From Gordonia humi (GTDB taxonomy: Bacteria > Actinomycetota > Actinomycetes > Mycobacteriales > Mycobacteriaceae): a DNA stretch of 64,000 nucleotides. The notes beneath the pieces were generated by a model. It was not told where the DNA came from, searched no databases, and saw only the letters and a list, made by a program, of their open reading frames with translations. The stretch lies in the NCBI RefSeq assembly GCF_014197435.1, contig NZ_JACIFP010000001.1, positions 2,294,001 to 2,358,000 on the forward strand, given 5' to 3'. Below are positions 45,496 to 56,300 of this stretch, piece after piece. Within the stretch, counting starts at the first letter, position 1; each line of letters opens with the position of its first letter. Both the position numbers and the translations under genes were made by a program.

Positions 45496-45516
45496 AGAGT
45501 CGAGTTTAACCTCTAT
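45494..45516. promoter_or_regulatory. Inverted-repeat operator over the XRE start codon
   Basis: ATAGAG (45494-45499) and CTCTAT (45511-45516) form a perfect inverted repeat with an 11-base spacer that overlaps the start codon and a TAAACT -10-like box on the minus strand seven bases from the ATG. This suits autorepression by the XRE protein. Confidence 0.5.
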
Positions 45517-45565
45517 TCGTTGGTAGTCGGTATCAGATCGCTCGATCTGGTGATATTTTGCGCGT

Positions 45566-46136
45566 TCAGTTGCCCATCCGGTCGTGGACTGCCGCGATCA
45601 CGGCGTCCTGGTCGTCGATGAACTGGGCAGCGGAGCGGTCAGCAGTCTCGATCTGCGCGTCTTGTCGGTCAGCCCAATCCGTGGCGATCGACTGGTCGGG
45701 CTTGAATGCGGCAAGCGACCAGATCAGCACTCCTGGCCAGACGGTCGGCGCGGCGAAGTATGCGCGGTGATGCAGCTTCCAGGCGTCGCACCCGTTGCGG
45801 GGGGTAGCGCAGTTCGCCCATCGGATGGACTGATCGTCCGGCGGCGACTGGAAACGACCATTCGTTCCGCCGCTGCACATGGTTGCTTGGGCCTTCGATC
45901 TCGCCCGATCGCGCCATGGCGACGAGGCGGAGAAGATCTGCTTTCACGGCCTTCAATGCGCGCAGGCGAGCGCGTACCTGCTGTGCGCTGAGTGGTGGTG
46001 CATCGGGGTCGTCGATGAAGTCCCACATAGTGCGCACGTAGGAATCGCACGACCCGCGCCATTCTGGAGTCTCCTCGTGCTGGTTCCGAGCGCCGAGGGC
46101 TGCGTGCCATTCATGGTTGTCGGGAGTGGGCTCCAT
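45566..46136 (-). pseudogene. Frameshifted gene of unknown function
   Basis: It starts at ATG 46134-46136 with GGAGG five bases upstream and reads MEPTPDNHEWHAALGA through AQQVRARLRALKAVKADLLR. Near 45880 the coding sense moves to another frame (NGRFQSPPDDQSIRW, then AYFAAPTVWPGVLIWSLAAF and AQFIDDQDAVIAAVHDRMGN) and ends at TGA 45566. One indel would restore a protein of about 190 residues. No known domain is recognised. It lies just upstream of the XRE gene in the same direction. Confidence 0.6.
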
Positions 46137-46297
46137 CGAAACCTCCATGATCATCTGCTTGCGCAGGATTCGTTGATACCTCGTGTATCGCTAAATCAAC
46201 TCGAATGGCGTCGAGTGTAGAGCGCGGTACTGACAGTGGAGCGACAGCTGTCGTCGGTAGGCGGGACTGCAGAAGGCGCCGAACCTGGTCTAGCCGA

Positions 46298-47650
46298 TCA
46301 CGTTTTACAGACCGCCTGCGTCGGCCCGTCCCGGTCGAGACGACGGTCGCATTGATCCGAATCCGACAACTCTGCGACGTCGAACCGCGGATCGCCAGGT
46401 AGATGGATGCGCCTTCGCGTGGTGTCGCCTGCACGTTCTTGGCGTATCGGCCTGCGGCGTCGGAGTGCGACAGTCGGAATCGCTCCCACCTGCCTTCCTC
46501 GTACGCGATCTCGACGTTCGGGATATCGGCCTCGACGGTGTACGTCGCGTTCACGACGCTGCCGCCTTCGGTGGCGGCTGTGGACATCGGCGGTGAGTCC
46601 GCAGTCGCTGTAGATTCAGAGTCTTTTGCGCGTCAATGCGAACGCGGCGATCCCCGCGACGAGTGCGATCACGGCCACAGTCGAGGCAGCGATCAGGGCG
46701 GTACGACGGTTGTCGGAGCTCGGCGTGGCAGCCGGTCGGGAAACAGGCCCAGGCCGGGGGCGGAACGCGAGGCGCGGGCGGCGGCGTGGGCGGCACCGTC
46801 ACACGTCCGGCGACCGCGCCCTCCAACGCATCCACGAACTCGGTCGCCGACGAGAACCGGTGCGTCGGGTTCTTCGCCAGGACACGCGCGAAGACGGAGT
46901 CGACCGTCGGCGGCAGATGAGGAGCGATACGGCCCGCGGGTGGCGGCGGCTGCGTGAGGTGTGCCGACATGAGGGCGGTGATCGAGTTGCCGGCGAACGG
47001 CGCGCTGCCGGTGAGCAGTTCGAAAGCTGTGCATCCGAGCGAGTAGATGTCGGCGCGGATGTCGAAGTCGCGCCCCTCGATCGATTCGGGGGAGAAGTAG
47101 AGCATGGTGCCGACGGCCATGCCGGTCCAGTTGAGTGACATCGTCTCACCGACGGCTTTTGGCGATCCCGAAGTCGGCGAGCTTCACCGCGTCGATCCGC
47201 GACCGACCGTTCGACGATCTGGTGCCCGACCATGGTGTTCGCCGGCTTCACGTCGCGGTGAGTGATGCGTTCCTTGCGCCATGCGTAGTCAAGCGCTTCT
47301 GCTGTCCACTAATCAACTCGAGCGTGAAGGCCTGCGCTGGCGCTCCGTCCTTCGCGAAGAGATCGGCGGCGTCCGTCCCGTCGACGAACTGCATCGTGAT
47401 CCACAACCGACCGTCCTACTCGTCGCGGTCGTACTGGGCGACGACGTTCGGATGCGACAGGCGCGCGAGCAAGTCCGCTTCCCGTGCGAATCGTGATTGG
47501 AAGTCGGTGCTGCGGGAGCCCCCGGCGTCCAAGAGCTTCATCGTATCCTGGCGTGGCAGCCGGGATGCTGGACCAGAAACACCTGTCCCATCCCGCCGGA
47601 ACCGAGCTGCCGCACGACGCGGCATCCGGCGATCTCGGTGACGGTTATCT
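46298..47650 (-). pseudogene. Ruined Ser/Thr protein kinase with MmpS-like sensor domain
   Basis: The minus strand carries every part of a PknF/PknH-like kinase but in several frames: LGSGGMGQVFLVQHP, then LLDAGGSRSTDFQSRF and LARLSHPNVVAQYDRDE, an in-frame TAG, LWITMQFVDGTDA, then ITHRDVKPANTMVG in another frame, then AVKLADFGIAK, then GTMLYFSPESIEGRD to GAVAG, a membrane helix (RTALIAASTVAVIALVAGIA) in yet another, and an extracellular domain (NATYTVEADIPNVEIAYEEG to AVCKT). At least five indels and one stop are needed. It is similar to the intact kinase at 17435-18826. Confidence 0.85.
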
Positions 47651-48103
47651 CAGAGGTTCTGCCAGGAGGGGCGCGGGTCAGACGTTCAGCCGACAGTCTG
47701 GCCAAATTGAGGGTCAGGAGCGACTGTTGAAGATGCCGAACTCAGGCGGAGGACTGCCGAGTCCGGAGTTGAGCTCCGCGCGGCCTCAGCGCGCGTAGCC
47801 CAATATGTGCTGGGCTCAACCTGGCGCTGCGATCGTTGCTGCGACGCCAGCCGTAACCGACGAGAGAACGCGCGCAGTTGAGGTGAATAATCTTCCAACA
47901 ACAATACGAATCATTGCAATCACCGTCCCTTCTCTGTTGCGGACTCCGTGAAATACGAGGTCATGCGAGCAGATTTCGAACGGCGTCGCGAGAACGATCA
48001 GCATTGGAAGCGCCAAGCCCGACATCGTCAGGTTCAACCCAGCGAGAATACGTATACCGTATTTCGAGCGGCGACGCTACCCCAATCGCCACGGACCACA
48101 TCC
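47651..48103. other. Gap before the helicase operon end, one possible small membrane protein
   Basis: No clear gene. A minus-strand frame of 73 codons (47816-48037, MNLTMSGLALPMLIVLATPF start) has two hydrophobic stretches and could be a small membrane protein, but it has no ribosome site or relatives I know. The rest shows nothing. Confidence 0.3.
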
Positions 48104-50335
48104 TCACCCCAACATCGTTGACTTCTTCCCACTCCACGTAACCACGAGTTCGTCCCTAGCTCGGCTGGCCGCGACGTAGAGCAGGGATCGTTCCCGGAGC
48201 AGCGCTTCTGCCTGGTCTTCCTCTGGTACAGAACGCAGAGTGGCGACGGAGGGGACATGTGCATCGTCGATGCCGACGAGAACGACTCTCGAGAACTCCA
48301 TTCCCTTTGACCTGTGCATGGTGAGCACCTGGACATATCCTGCGCTCGCCGGATTGTTATCGAGAGCACGCGCGTCCAGACCACGTTCGCCCAAGGCGCG
48401 AACGAACTGACTGCGGTCGGTCTGACCTCGGGTGAGGACAGCGATCGTGGAGGGGGCGACTCCGGCGTCGATCCATAGGCGTACCTGGTCGGCGACCCGG
48501 TCGAGTTCGTCAGCGGCGGACTCGCATTCGAGAAGTACCGGGTCTGGTCCCAGTCGCGCTGATCGGTAGTCAGCGGTTGATTCTTCGACCTGCTCCAGGT
48601 CCTGGTACTCGGCGCCCGCGAGGATGCTCACCGCGAAACCCAGGTTCTGGGCCGTCGTGCGGTAGTTGAGGGTGAGCCGTCGCGATCGTCCGACGATCTT
48701 GATGCCGAATCGAGAGAGGACGATTGGTCGACCGTAGATCCTCTGATGAGAGTCCTCGGCGATGAACAGGTCGTTCTGCCCTTCGCGGACGAGTGCCCGC
48801 AGGAGCGCCCAGTGCGTGGCATGAAGGTCTTGTGCCTCGTCGACGAGTACGTGATCGGCAACGAATGCACCGCCGTCGTCGGTTCGCAATCGAAGGCTCT
48901 CTGCGGCGAGCGCGAGAACCTCTGGGAAACTCAAGCTGCCGTCCATGCGGCTCTGTCTCCGGTACGCCTCGACGAGCTTCCATACCGCAATCCGCTGCGG
49001 TCGACTCAGCCTCACCCCGCGGCCAGGACGGGAGGCCTTGGCGTACTGCTGCAGGGTGGTGACGCGATTCGCTAGAACGACGGAAACGTACTCGTCCTCG
49101 AGGAACCCCGGCGATGTCAGTTTCGGGTCGAGACCACTGTCTACCGTCTGTACGACGTCGCGCCACACCTTGTCGGAATTGGTCCGATTGTGGGTGAGTT
49201 CAGTGATGCGGTAGCCGAGTACCGCCTCGGCGGCCTCGGCGATGTCATCGGCTTGCTGCAGTGCGGCATTGCCGAGTGCATCGATACCGCTCACGTACAC
49301 GCCTGGTGCACCGAGACGATCAGTGATTGGTACATCAGGGTCGAGTGTCTTCAGCGAGGCCCTGAGGTCGGCGGCGAGAGTCTTGTTGTAGGTGGTCAGG
49401 ACGATCCTGGCGTCAGGATTCGCCTCGGCGAGGCGACGGGCCCGATGGATCGCGACGACTGTCTTTCCGGTACCGGCGCCGCCGGAGAGGCGGAACGCGC
49501 CGTTGTAGTCCTTGTCGACGTACTTGCGTTGCTCAGGGTGAAGGAACGTTCGCCACGCAGTGAAGTCTCCACCCTCGATGACGCGGCGGAGCTCATCATC
49601 GTCCTCAACGAAAGTGAACTGCATTTTCGACGCGGGTCGTTCGAGGGCCTTGAGGATCTGCTCGTCCTGGTCGAGTGTCTCGTCGACGGGACTGTCGTCG
49701 GTGAATCCGTGCTTCTCGCGGATGGTATCGATGTGCAGTCCGGTCGCGAGGTCGAGGAGTGCGCTGCCCTGCCAGCCGATCGCGTTGGCGGCGATGTCGA
49801 CGAGAGTGTCCTCGTCCGGTGCAGAGAGTGCACGTTCGGACAACTCGGAGTCGAGTCCCAATCGGTCGATGAGGTCGGCGCGGCTGAACCGTGCGGCGAG
49901 ATATCCGGTCGCCTCGCTCGGGGACACAGGGGCAGACTCTGCGGGGGTTTCCCGGAGGCTTGCCTGGGCACCGCGGTGTTCCTCGACGTCCAGATCGCCG
50001 ATGACGCCCTCGAGAACACCGTTGATCGGGTTCACGCGGAGCCTGGAACGCTCCGCCAGCTTGTTGGCTTCATCGTGTGGCCAGGTACCCATGTAGATGA
50101 ACGTGGGCTCGTCGCCGAGTTTATCGTCGACCTTGAACAGGATCGCGCGGAAGTTCATATCGACGCGACCGGTGCGGACGCGCGGGTCGACGGCGCCTTG
50201 CATAGGTTCGATGTGAATGCCCGGAGCCGTGTGGTCGGCGGCGAGCTTCTCGATGAACTTCCAGACCTTGTCCTTGATGGACTTGTCGAGCTTCTTCATG
50301 GCCTTGGTGTTCGACGCAATGACCAGATTCGCCAT
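48104..50335 (-). CDS. UvrD/Rep-like helicase with N-terminal RelE/ParE-like domain
   Basis: 743 residues. The N-terminal 1-95 looks like a RelE/ParE-fold domain (AMKKLDKSIKDKVWKFIEKL, then VRTGRVDMNFRAILFKV). The superfamily I helicase follows: Walker A SGGAGTGKTVV at 284-293, DEAQD in VLVDEAQDLHATHW near 497, LTLNYRTTAQN, VQVLTMHRSKGMEF and LLYVAASRARDELVV near the C terminus. The ATG begins directly after the stop of the giant helicase (TAG-ATG), so the two are co-translated. It likely works on DNA in the same defence system; whether the RelE-like part still cleaves RNA is unknown. Confidence 0.88.
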   Translation of the reverse strand: MANLVIASNTKAMKKLDKSIKDKVWKFIEKLAADHTAPGIHIEPMQGAVDPRVRTGRVDMNFRAILFKVDDKLGDEPTFIYMGTWPHDEANKLAERSRLRVNPINGVLEGVIGDLDVEEHRGAQASLRETPAESAPVSPSEATGYLAARFSRADLIDRLGLDSELSERALSAPDEDTLVDIAANAIGWQGSALLDLATGLHIDTIREKHGFTDDSPVDETLDQDEQILKALERPASKMQFTFVEDDDELRRVIEGGDFTAWRTFLHPEQRKYVDKDYNGAFRLSGGAGTGKTVVAIHRARRLAEANPDARIVLTTYNKTLAADLRASLKTLDPDVPITDRLGAPGVYVSGIDALGNAALQQADDIAEAAEAVLGYRITELTHNRTNSDKVWRDVVQTVDSGLDPKLTSPGFLEDEYVSVVLANRVTTLQQYAKASRPGRGVRLSRPQRIAVWKLVEAYRRQSRMDGSLSFPEVLALAAESLRLRTDDGGAFVADHVLVDEAQDLHATHWALLRALVREGQNDLFIAEDSHQRIYGRPIVLSRFGIKIVGRSRRLTLNYRTTAQNLGFAVSILAGAEYQDLEQVEESTADYRSARLGPDPVLLECESAADELDRVADQVRLWIDAGVAPSTIAVLTRGQTDRSQFVRALGERGLDARALDNNPASAGYVQVLTMHRSKGMEFSRVVLVGIDDAHVPSVATLRSVPEEDQAEALLRERSLLYVAASRARDELVVTWSGKKSTMLG

Positions 50336-53300
50336 CTATGAGACTCCGTTCTTGATCGCTGCGGCGACCGCTTCCGCGTCAGGTGGGCAGAGCGTCCACC
50401 CCGATTCGGACATCATATGGGCGGTAGCGTCGTCGAGGTCGAACACCACCCCGACCAAGGTGTCGGGCCAGGCGAAGTCCACGACGTCGCCGCTCTCGGT
50501 CTCGTACCCCAGCTCCGGTACGGGTAGGTCTGCTGCCGCAAGCGCCGACACCAGCTTCTTCTCGACTTCGGAGATCGTGGAGTCGAACACTTCTTGCCAG
50601 TCGGCGGAGAGCGCGGGCGCACTAGTTGCCCCTGTCGGAGCGCTGGCATCCTCCTCAAGGAGGCTCATCGTCGTGACACGGTTGTTCGGGCTCAGTCCGA
50701 GCCAGTTGGACAGGCGGAGCCATTCCTTCCACGCTCGGCCGTCGTGGATCTCCAGACTCTCGTCTCGGTCATCAAGGACGAGCACAGCATTCGTCGTGTG
50801 TGTCCCCGGGTGCATCGCAGCGGTGACGGCCAGCGGCCCGTCGGTGATACTCCAGCACATGTCGGCGCCGCTTCCGAATGCAGCCGGCGCTCCGGATGCG
50901 AGTGACAGGGCAGCGGATCCGACCATGCCGCTGTCACCACGGACCCGATTGTCGTTGCGTACGAACATCATCGGCAGCCATCGTCCGACCGCCTCCCATG
51001 CTTCCGAATCCGGATCGGTGATGTATGCCAGCAGTGCACTGATGGGATCCGTCGTCAGCAGTTTGAGGAGTGCCGGGCGGAGGTTACCGGCTTTCAGCGT
51101 GTTCGCCGCGGCCTTCTCGGTGAACCATGTGGGTGCCGCCGTGTCGCCGGCTTTGAAATGTTGCAGGTCCTCGTGGCCGAAGGACCACACGAGGTGTCCG
51201 GTGTCTCGCAGGATCGCCCGCTTCGTTGCGTCGTCGGCCACACGGTTGTTCTCCGGGACCGCGTGGAACTTCCGACCGTCTCCGAAGATCGCGATCCGAG
51301 GGATCTCGGGATCGGTGGTGCTCAATTCGAAGTCGGGTTTCGAGGTGGCCATGTGTACCTGGGGAGTGAGTTTCCAGGTGCGGATCTTCTTACCGGGCAG
51401 CACGATTGTCGCGGACGGGCCGTAGGTGCCCGGAGTCTCCTTCACCGTGGCGCCCATCGTGCGCAGGCGCTCGACGAACGCGACGTAGAACTCCTTCTCG
51501 AGCGGAGACTCTTCTCCGCCTACCGGTGACCTCGGCGCGTCTTCAGTGACCACCTTCAACCACCAGTTGCGATCAGGCTCGGCATCGGACTCCACACCGA
51601 GCAGCTGGTCGAGAACCCTCGCGGCAGTCGTACGCGACACCTTGTCGAGTTCGTGCGGCGGGGCGAAAGGCAACAGGCACTTGTGGCAAGCGAGTCGCTC
51701 GTGGTCGGCGCAGTCGCAGCCGTGTACGACGGTTCGCGCGGCATCGAGCACGGCCCACACCTTCGCGGGGTCGGCAAACTCTGCGAGGTATCCGGTGCCG
51801 CCGGGGACGGTGTCGTGGATCAGCAACGCCTGCTGGCTCGGCGCGTGCAAGGCATCGGTGATGGTCGCGACGTCGAGGTGCTCGGGAGAACCGCCGATCA
51901 CCTCACGAAGGCCCAAGAGGATGGCGGCGCTCAGGCTGGGGTATGCGAACTGGTCGTACTTCAAGGAGTGGGGCAGGTGCAGCAGAACTCCCTGGGTGCG
52001 CAACGTGCGCGCGAGTGCGATCTCCCGGACATGCTCGGTGGCGGCATTGCGGTAACGGCACCAGCTGCGGTGTTCGTAACGAGAGTTGCGGCCCGCAGCC
52101 TTGTCGAGCTGCCCGCATGAGGAGCACACCCGGAACAATCCCGTGGTGGTCTCCTGACCGGCGATGGTCCGTGTGCCGCCTTGAGATGTTCGGCGTCCCA
52201 TGTTCAGCCAGCGGATGTCCATGCGGCGCAGGTATTCGGCGCCGAAACCGAGGTCACCGACGAACCAGGAACGATCCACGTTGACGGGATCGATATCGGC
52301 GGCGGTGACGACCGTGAAGGCCTCTCTGTGCCGTTCGTCGCGGGCGTCGTTGATGGATGCTTCATCGCGTCGAACCTCCGCAGAGACCCTCGCCATCTCG
52401 ACGACCTGCAGGTTCTGACTGACGTCGGCGATCGCTGACGTGCCGCACCGAGGGCACGACGTCACAGATGGGGCAACCTCGCCGGCGAGTGTGATTGCCG
52501 CCCAACCGCATTGAGGACACAGACGCCACGTGTGGATGTTCGACTCGCCCGCCCCGAGGTCGACCGCGTCGATCTTCACCGCGAGGCCCTGCGCGTAGAA
52601 GGTGGCGCCGGGCGCGAGTTCGGTGAGAGCGACACGTGAGCCGCGCTGGTAGCTGGTGGCCTCACCCATGTACTGGTTGGTGTCGGGGTCGATCCAGGTG
52701 ATTCCGACATCGAGAGTGACGGAATCGTCGAGCAGTGTGTAGTTCGGCAGCACACCGTAGCGTTCGAGGACGCTGATCCAGTAGTCGTCGGTGAGGTCAT
52801 GAATCTGACCACTGAGCAGCCGCAGCGAGCCCTTCGCCGTACGGAGGTCCCGCAGGTCGTCGTCGGTCGCGGCGGGGGACGCCGCTCGCTTCTCGAACTC
52901 CGGCATCTCCGCATCGACCGCGGCTCGACGAGCGGTGAGTTCGGCGAGGTCGCGGTTCCACCGATGCACGGCCTCCTGCAAGCTGACAGCGAGTTCGCTT
53001 GAGCTTCCGTCCGCGTGGGGAGTCGCCCAGATGCGAAGGGCTTCCCGAGAACGGTCGTCGAGCACCGTGTCGAACTGGAATAGGAACTCGTCGACGAATC
53101 TGTCCGCGTGCGTCTCGACAACGGCGATGAGGTCTGCCATCCAGCCGCCGGGGTCGAAGCTGCCGAGCACGGCGCGTGCGTCTCGGGGAGCGATGCTGGT
53201 GGAGTCGCGAGCAATGCGATCGATGACGTGCGCGACGTACTGCCGTTGCAGAATTTCCTCTGCGGTGAGGAAGGTGGCAGGCGGTCGAACCTCGCCTTGA

Positions 53301-56300
53301 ATCACTGACGTCGGGTCGTACAGCTTCGGTAGGTGCTCGCCGCGTCCGCGAACGAACGCGAGGACCAGCGAGTTGCCGGTGAGACGACCGGCACGGCCGA
53401 CACGCTGCAGATACGAGGACACGGTGCGGGGCAGTGACCCCAGCATCACCGTGGACAGATCACCGATGTCGATGCCCATCTCCAGCGTGGGCGTGGCGAC
53501 GAGGACGTTGGGGGCCTGCGGGTCGGCACCGCCGCGTTTGAACGCGGCCTCGTAGCCTAGCCGTGTCTTGGTCGGCAGCAGGGAGGTGTGTTCCCGAGCG
53601 ACGACCCGCTTCATCTCGGAACCGTCGTAGAGGCGGCGGTAGAAGTTCTGCGCCTTGGGGGCACGGGACAGGGTGCCGGGGCAGCGGACGAGAAGGCAGG
53701 GGGCACCGTCGAGTTCGTCGATGACTGTCGCAGATCCGGGGGTCGGGGTCTGGCACACGTTGCATACCAGCAGGTGCCTGCCGGCGGCGAGGTCGTCGTC
53801 GGTGGGTGCGGACACGACGACCGCGGCGGCGGGTAGCCCGTACGCGGTGAGTCCGGCATCGGTGAGGTCCGCGGCGAGTACGCGTTGCTCGGCGAGGACC
53901 CCGAACAGCGACTTCGCCAGGAACCCGCCGTCGACGGGGGAGACGTTCAGGCACTGTGACGCCCAGCGGGCGTACCACGACGACGGGGCAGTGATCGCGT
54001 CGAATCCCTCGGGGACAGTGCGTGATCCGACGGCAGGGAATGCGGGTGCCGGACGGCCCTTGGGGAATGCCGCCATTCCTTCACCCTTGGGGCGCGCGCC
54101 CCAGATCCACCGCCGGTTCGCGTCCTTCTCGATGTACTTGCGCAGCCACGGGTGGCGGATGGCGCCGCGGGTGCGGACGCGTTCCACAGTGCCCCGGACC
54201 CAGCGGGTGATCGCCGTCGCATCCGGTGCCTCGAATGTCAGTTGATGCTCGGTGGCGTTGAGAGCCGCGCGACCGAGACGGACGGGGCGTTCCTCGCCGC
54301 CGAGGTCCACTTCGGCGACCGCGCTGCCGGTGAGCTCCAGGGTGCGGCCGAGTCGGGACTGCAGCCCGAACTCCAGGTCGATGTCGAATTCGAGGCGGCG
54401 AAGCACTTTGGTACTGGCCTTCTTGCGGGCAGCAGTGGTCGCGTCCGATTTCCAGAAGGCGATGAACTCGTCGTGGTCGACGATGTCCGGGGCGAGCAGG
54501 TGATAGCGGCGGGCCGGGTCGTCGGCGGCACGCGCGACGACGACCTCGCAGAGTTCCGGCAGGGTCAGCGTCGAAGTGCCGATAGCGCTGCGCAGCGTGG
54601 AGCGGAGGCTGAGGGTGTGGGAACGGGCCTGCACGAAGCCGGCGCGGTGCGCGGCGTCCTGCACGCTGTCGGTGAACATCAACGCCTTCTTCTCGTCGGC
54701 GTCGAGGCGGGCGTCGCCGAAGAGGTTCGACAGGGCCACCGAGAGCTGGGTGGCGACGGCGCTGCCGAGGAAGCGGATGCCGTCGGCCGCACCGCAGGCG
54801 GGGCACACGTCCTTCTTGGAGTTCTCCTCCTCGTTTTCGCCGACCAGGACGAGCACCGGCAGCACCTTGCCTTCGAGCTGTTCGGTGCCATCCGGGTCGG
54901 GCGGAGTGTCGGTGATCTCGCGGTCGTCGATGCGGAACCAGCGCAGGCCCTCGATCTGCTCATCGGGGTGGGTGACGGTGAGCAGCGCTTCGGCGGGCGC
55001 GGAGATGAGTGCGCGGAAACGGGAGGCCCCGGCGGCGTGATCGGCGCGGATGGATTCGTCGGTGACGTCGAGGGTATGGCCGGTGGGGGCCAGGCGGGCG
55101 CCCCACCCGGAGCGGCCGCAGTGCCGGCAGTACAGCGCCGGTAGGTGCATCACGTCGCTGTCCTCGTGGATTCCGTCGTCGGACCAGCGGTACGTGGTGT
55201 TGGTGGTGACGGCGCGGTCGATGCGGGAGAGTTCCCGAATCCACAGGTGGACATCGACATTCAGTGCGGTACGGCCGACCTCGGCGCGCAGGTGGGACAG
55301 CGCAGCGAACAGGTAGTCGAGGAAGCGCTGCTGCGCGGCGCGGACGTGGCGGGTGTCGCGTTCCGAGGTCGGGGCGTCGAACAGCGCGTCCGCGAGGTCG
55401 GCAAGAGAAACTACATCGACGGCGTGGTCGAGGAGCCGCGCCAGCAGGGGATGGCCTTTGAGCAGGTCTAGTTGCTCGGCGGGTTCGAGGTGACGGAGAT
55501 CAGTGGGAGCGAGGCGACGGTCGGCGTCGAGGTCGTCGGTGGTCGCGAACAGTTCGGTGCGCTCGAATACCTCTGCTCGCTCGAATAGTTCGGCTAGCAC
55601 AGCGGAAGTGAGTGCGTCGTTCGTGGGAGAGCTGGCGGCGAACGCATCGAGGCGCCCGGCGGTGATCGAGGGCTTCGGGATGGGCTGATACAGCCGGTCA
55701 AGGGCGGTGTCGCGGTCGGCGAGCCAGACGGCGGCGGCGAGGCGGGTTTCTCCGATGACGGCGTCGGCGTCGAACTCTTCCGCGAAGACGGTGTGCGCGA
55801 AGTCGAGCATCGCGGTGGGTTCGGCCTTGGAGCCGAGGGTTGCGGAGGTGGCGACGGGGGTGATGCGGCCAAGGGGGCGGGCGCGATCCTCGTCGGAGAC
55901 GGGGGAGGCGTCGGTCCAGTGCGCTTTGACGGAGAGCCCGAGACGACGCAGCAGCATGGCGACGTCTGTGCCTTGCGCGCCGTCGTAAGTGTGAAACTCG
56001 TCGAGGACGACGTACTGCAGTGAGTCGGCGGAGAGGCGCCAGATGTCGGCGCGGTCAGGGTGCAGCAGCAGGTGGTCGAGCATCTTGTAGTTGGTCAGCA
56101 GGATGTCTGGGGGAGCGGCGTGCATCAGCGAGCGGTCGGTGATGAGGCCGTCGTTGCTGACCTTGGTGCGTCCGCCGGTGGATTGCTCTCCGGTATAGAG
56201 CCCGGCGGAGATGCCGGAGAGTTCCGGGTGCTCGGCGATGAGATGAGCCAGGCGTTCGGCCTGATCGTTGGCCAGCGCGTTCATCGGGTAAAGGATGAGA

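Noticed and set aside
45669..45880. Extension of the frame from 46136 down to 45669 as a 155-residue protein
   Set aside because: Past about 45880 this frame turns Arg-rich and shadow-like while the other frame shows good codon use, so a frameshift is more likely.
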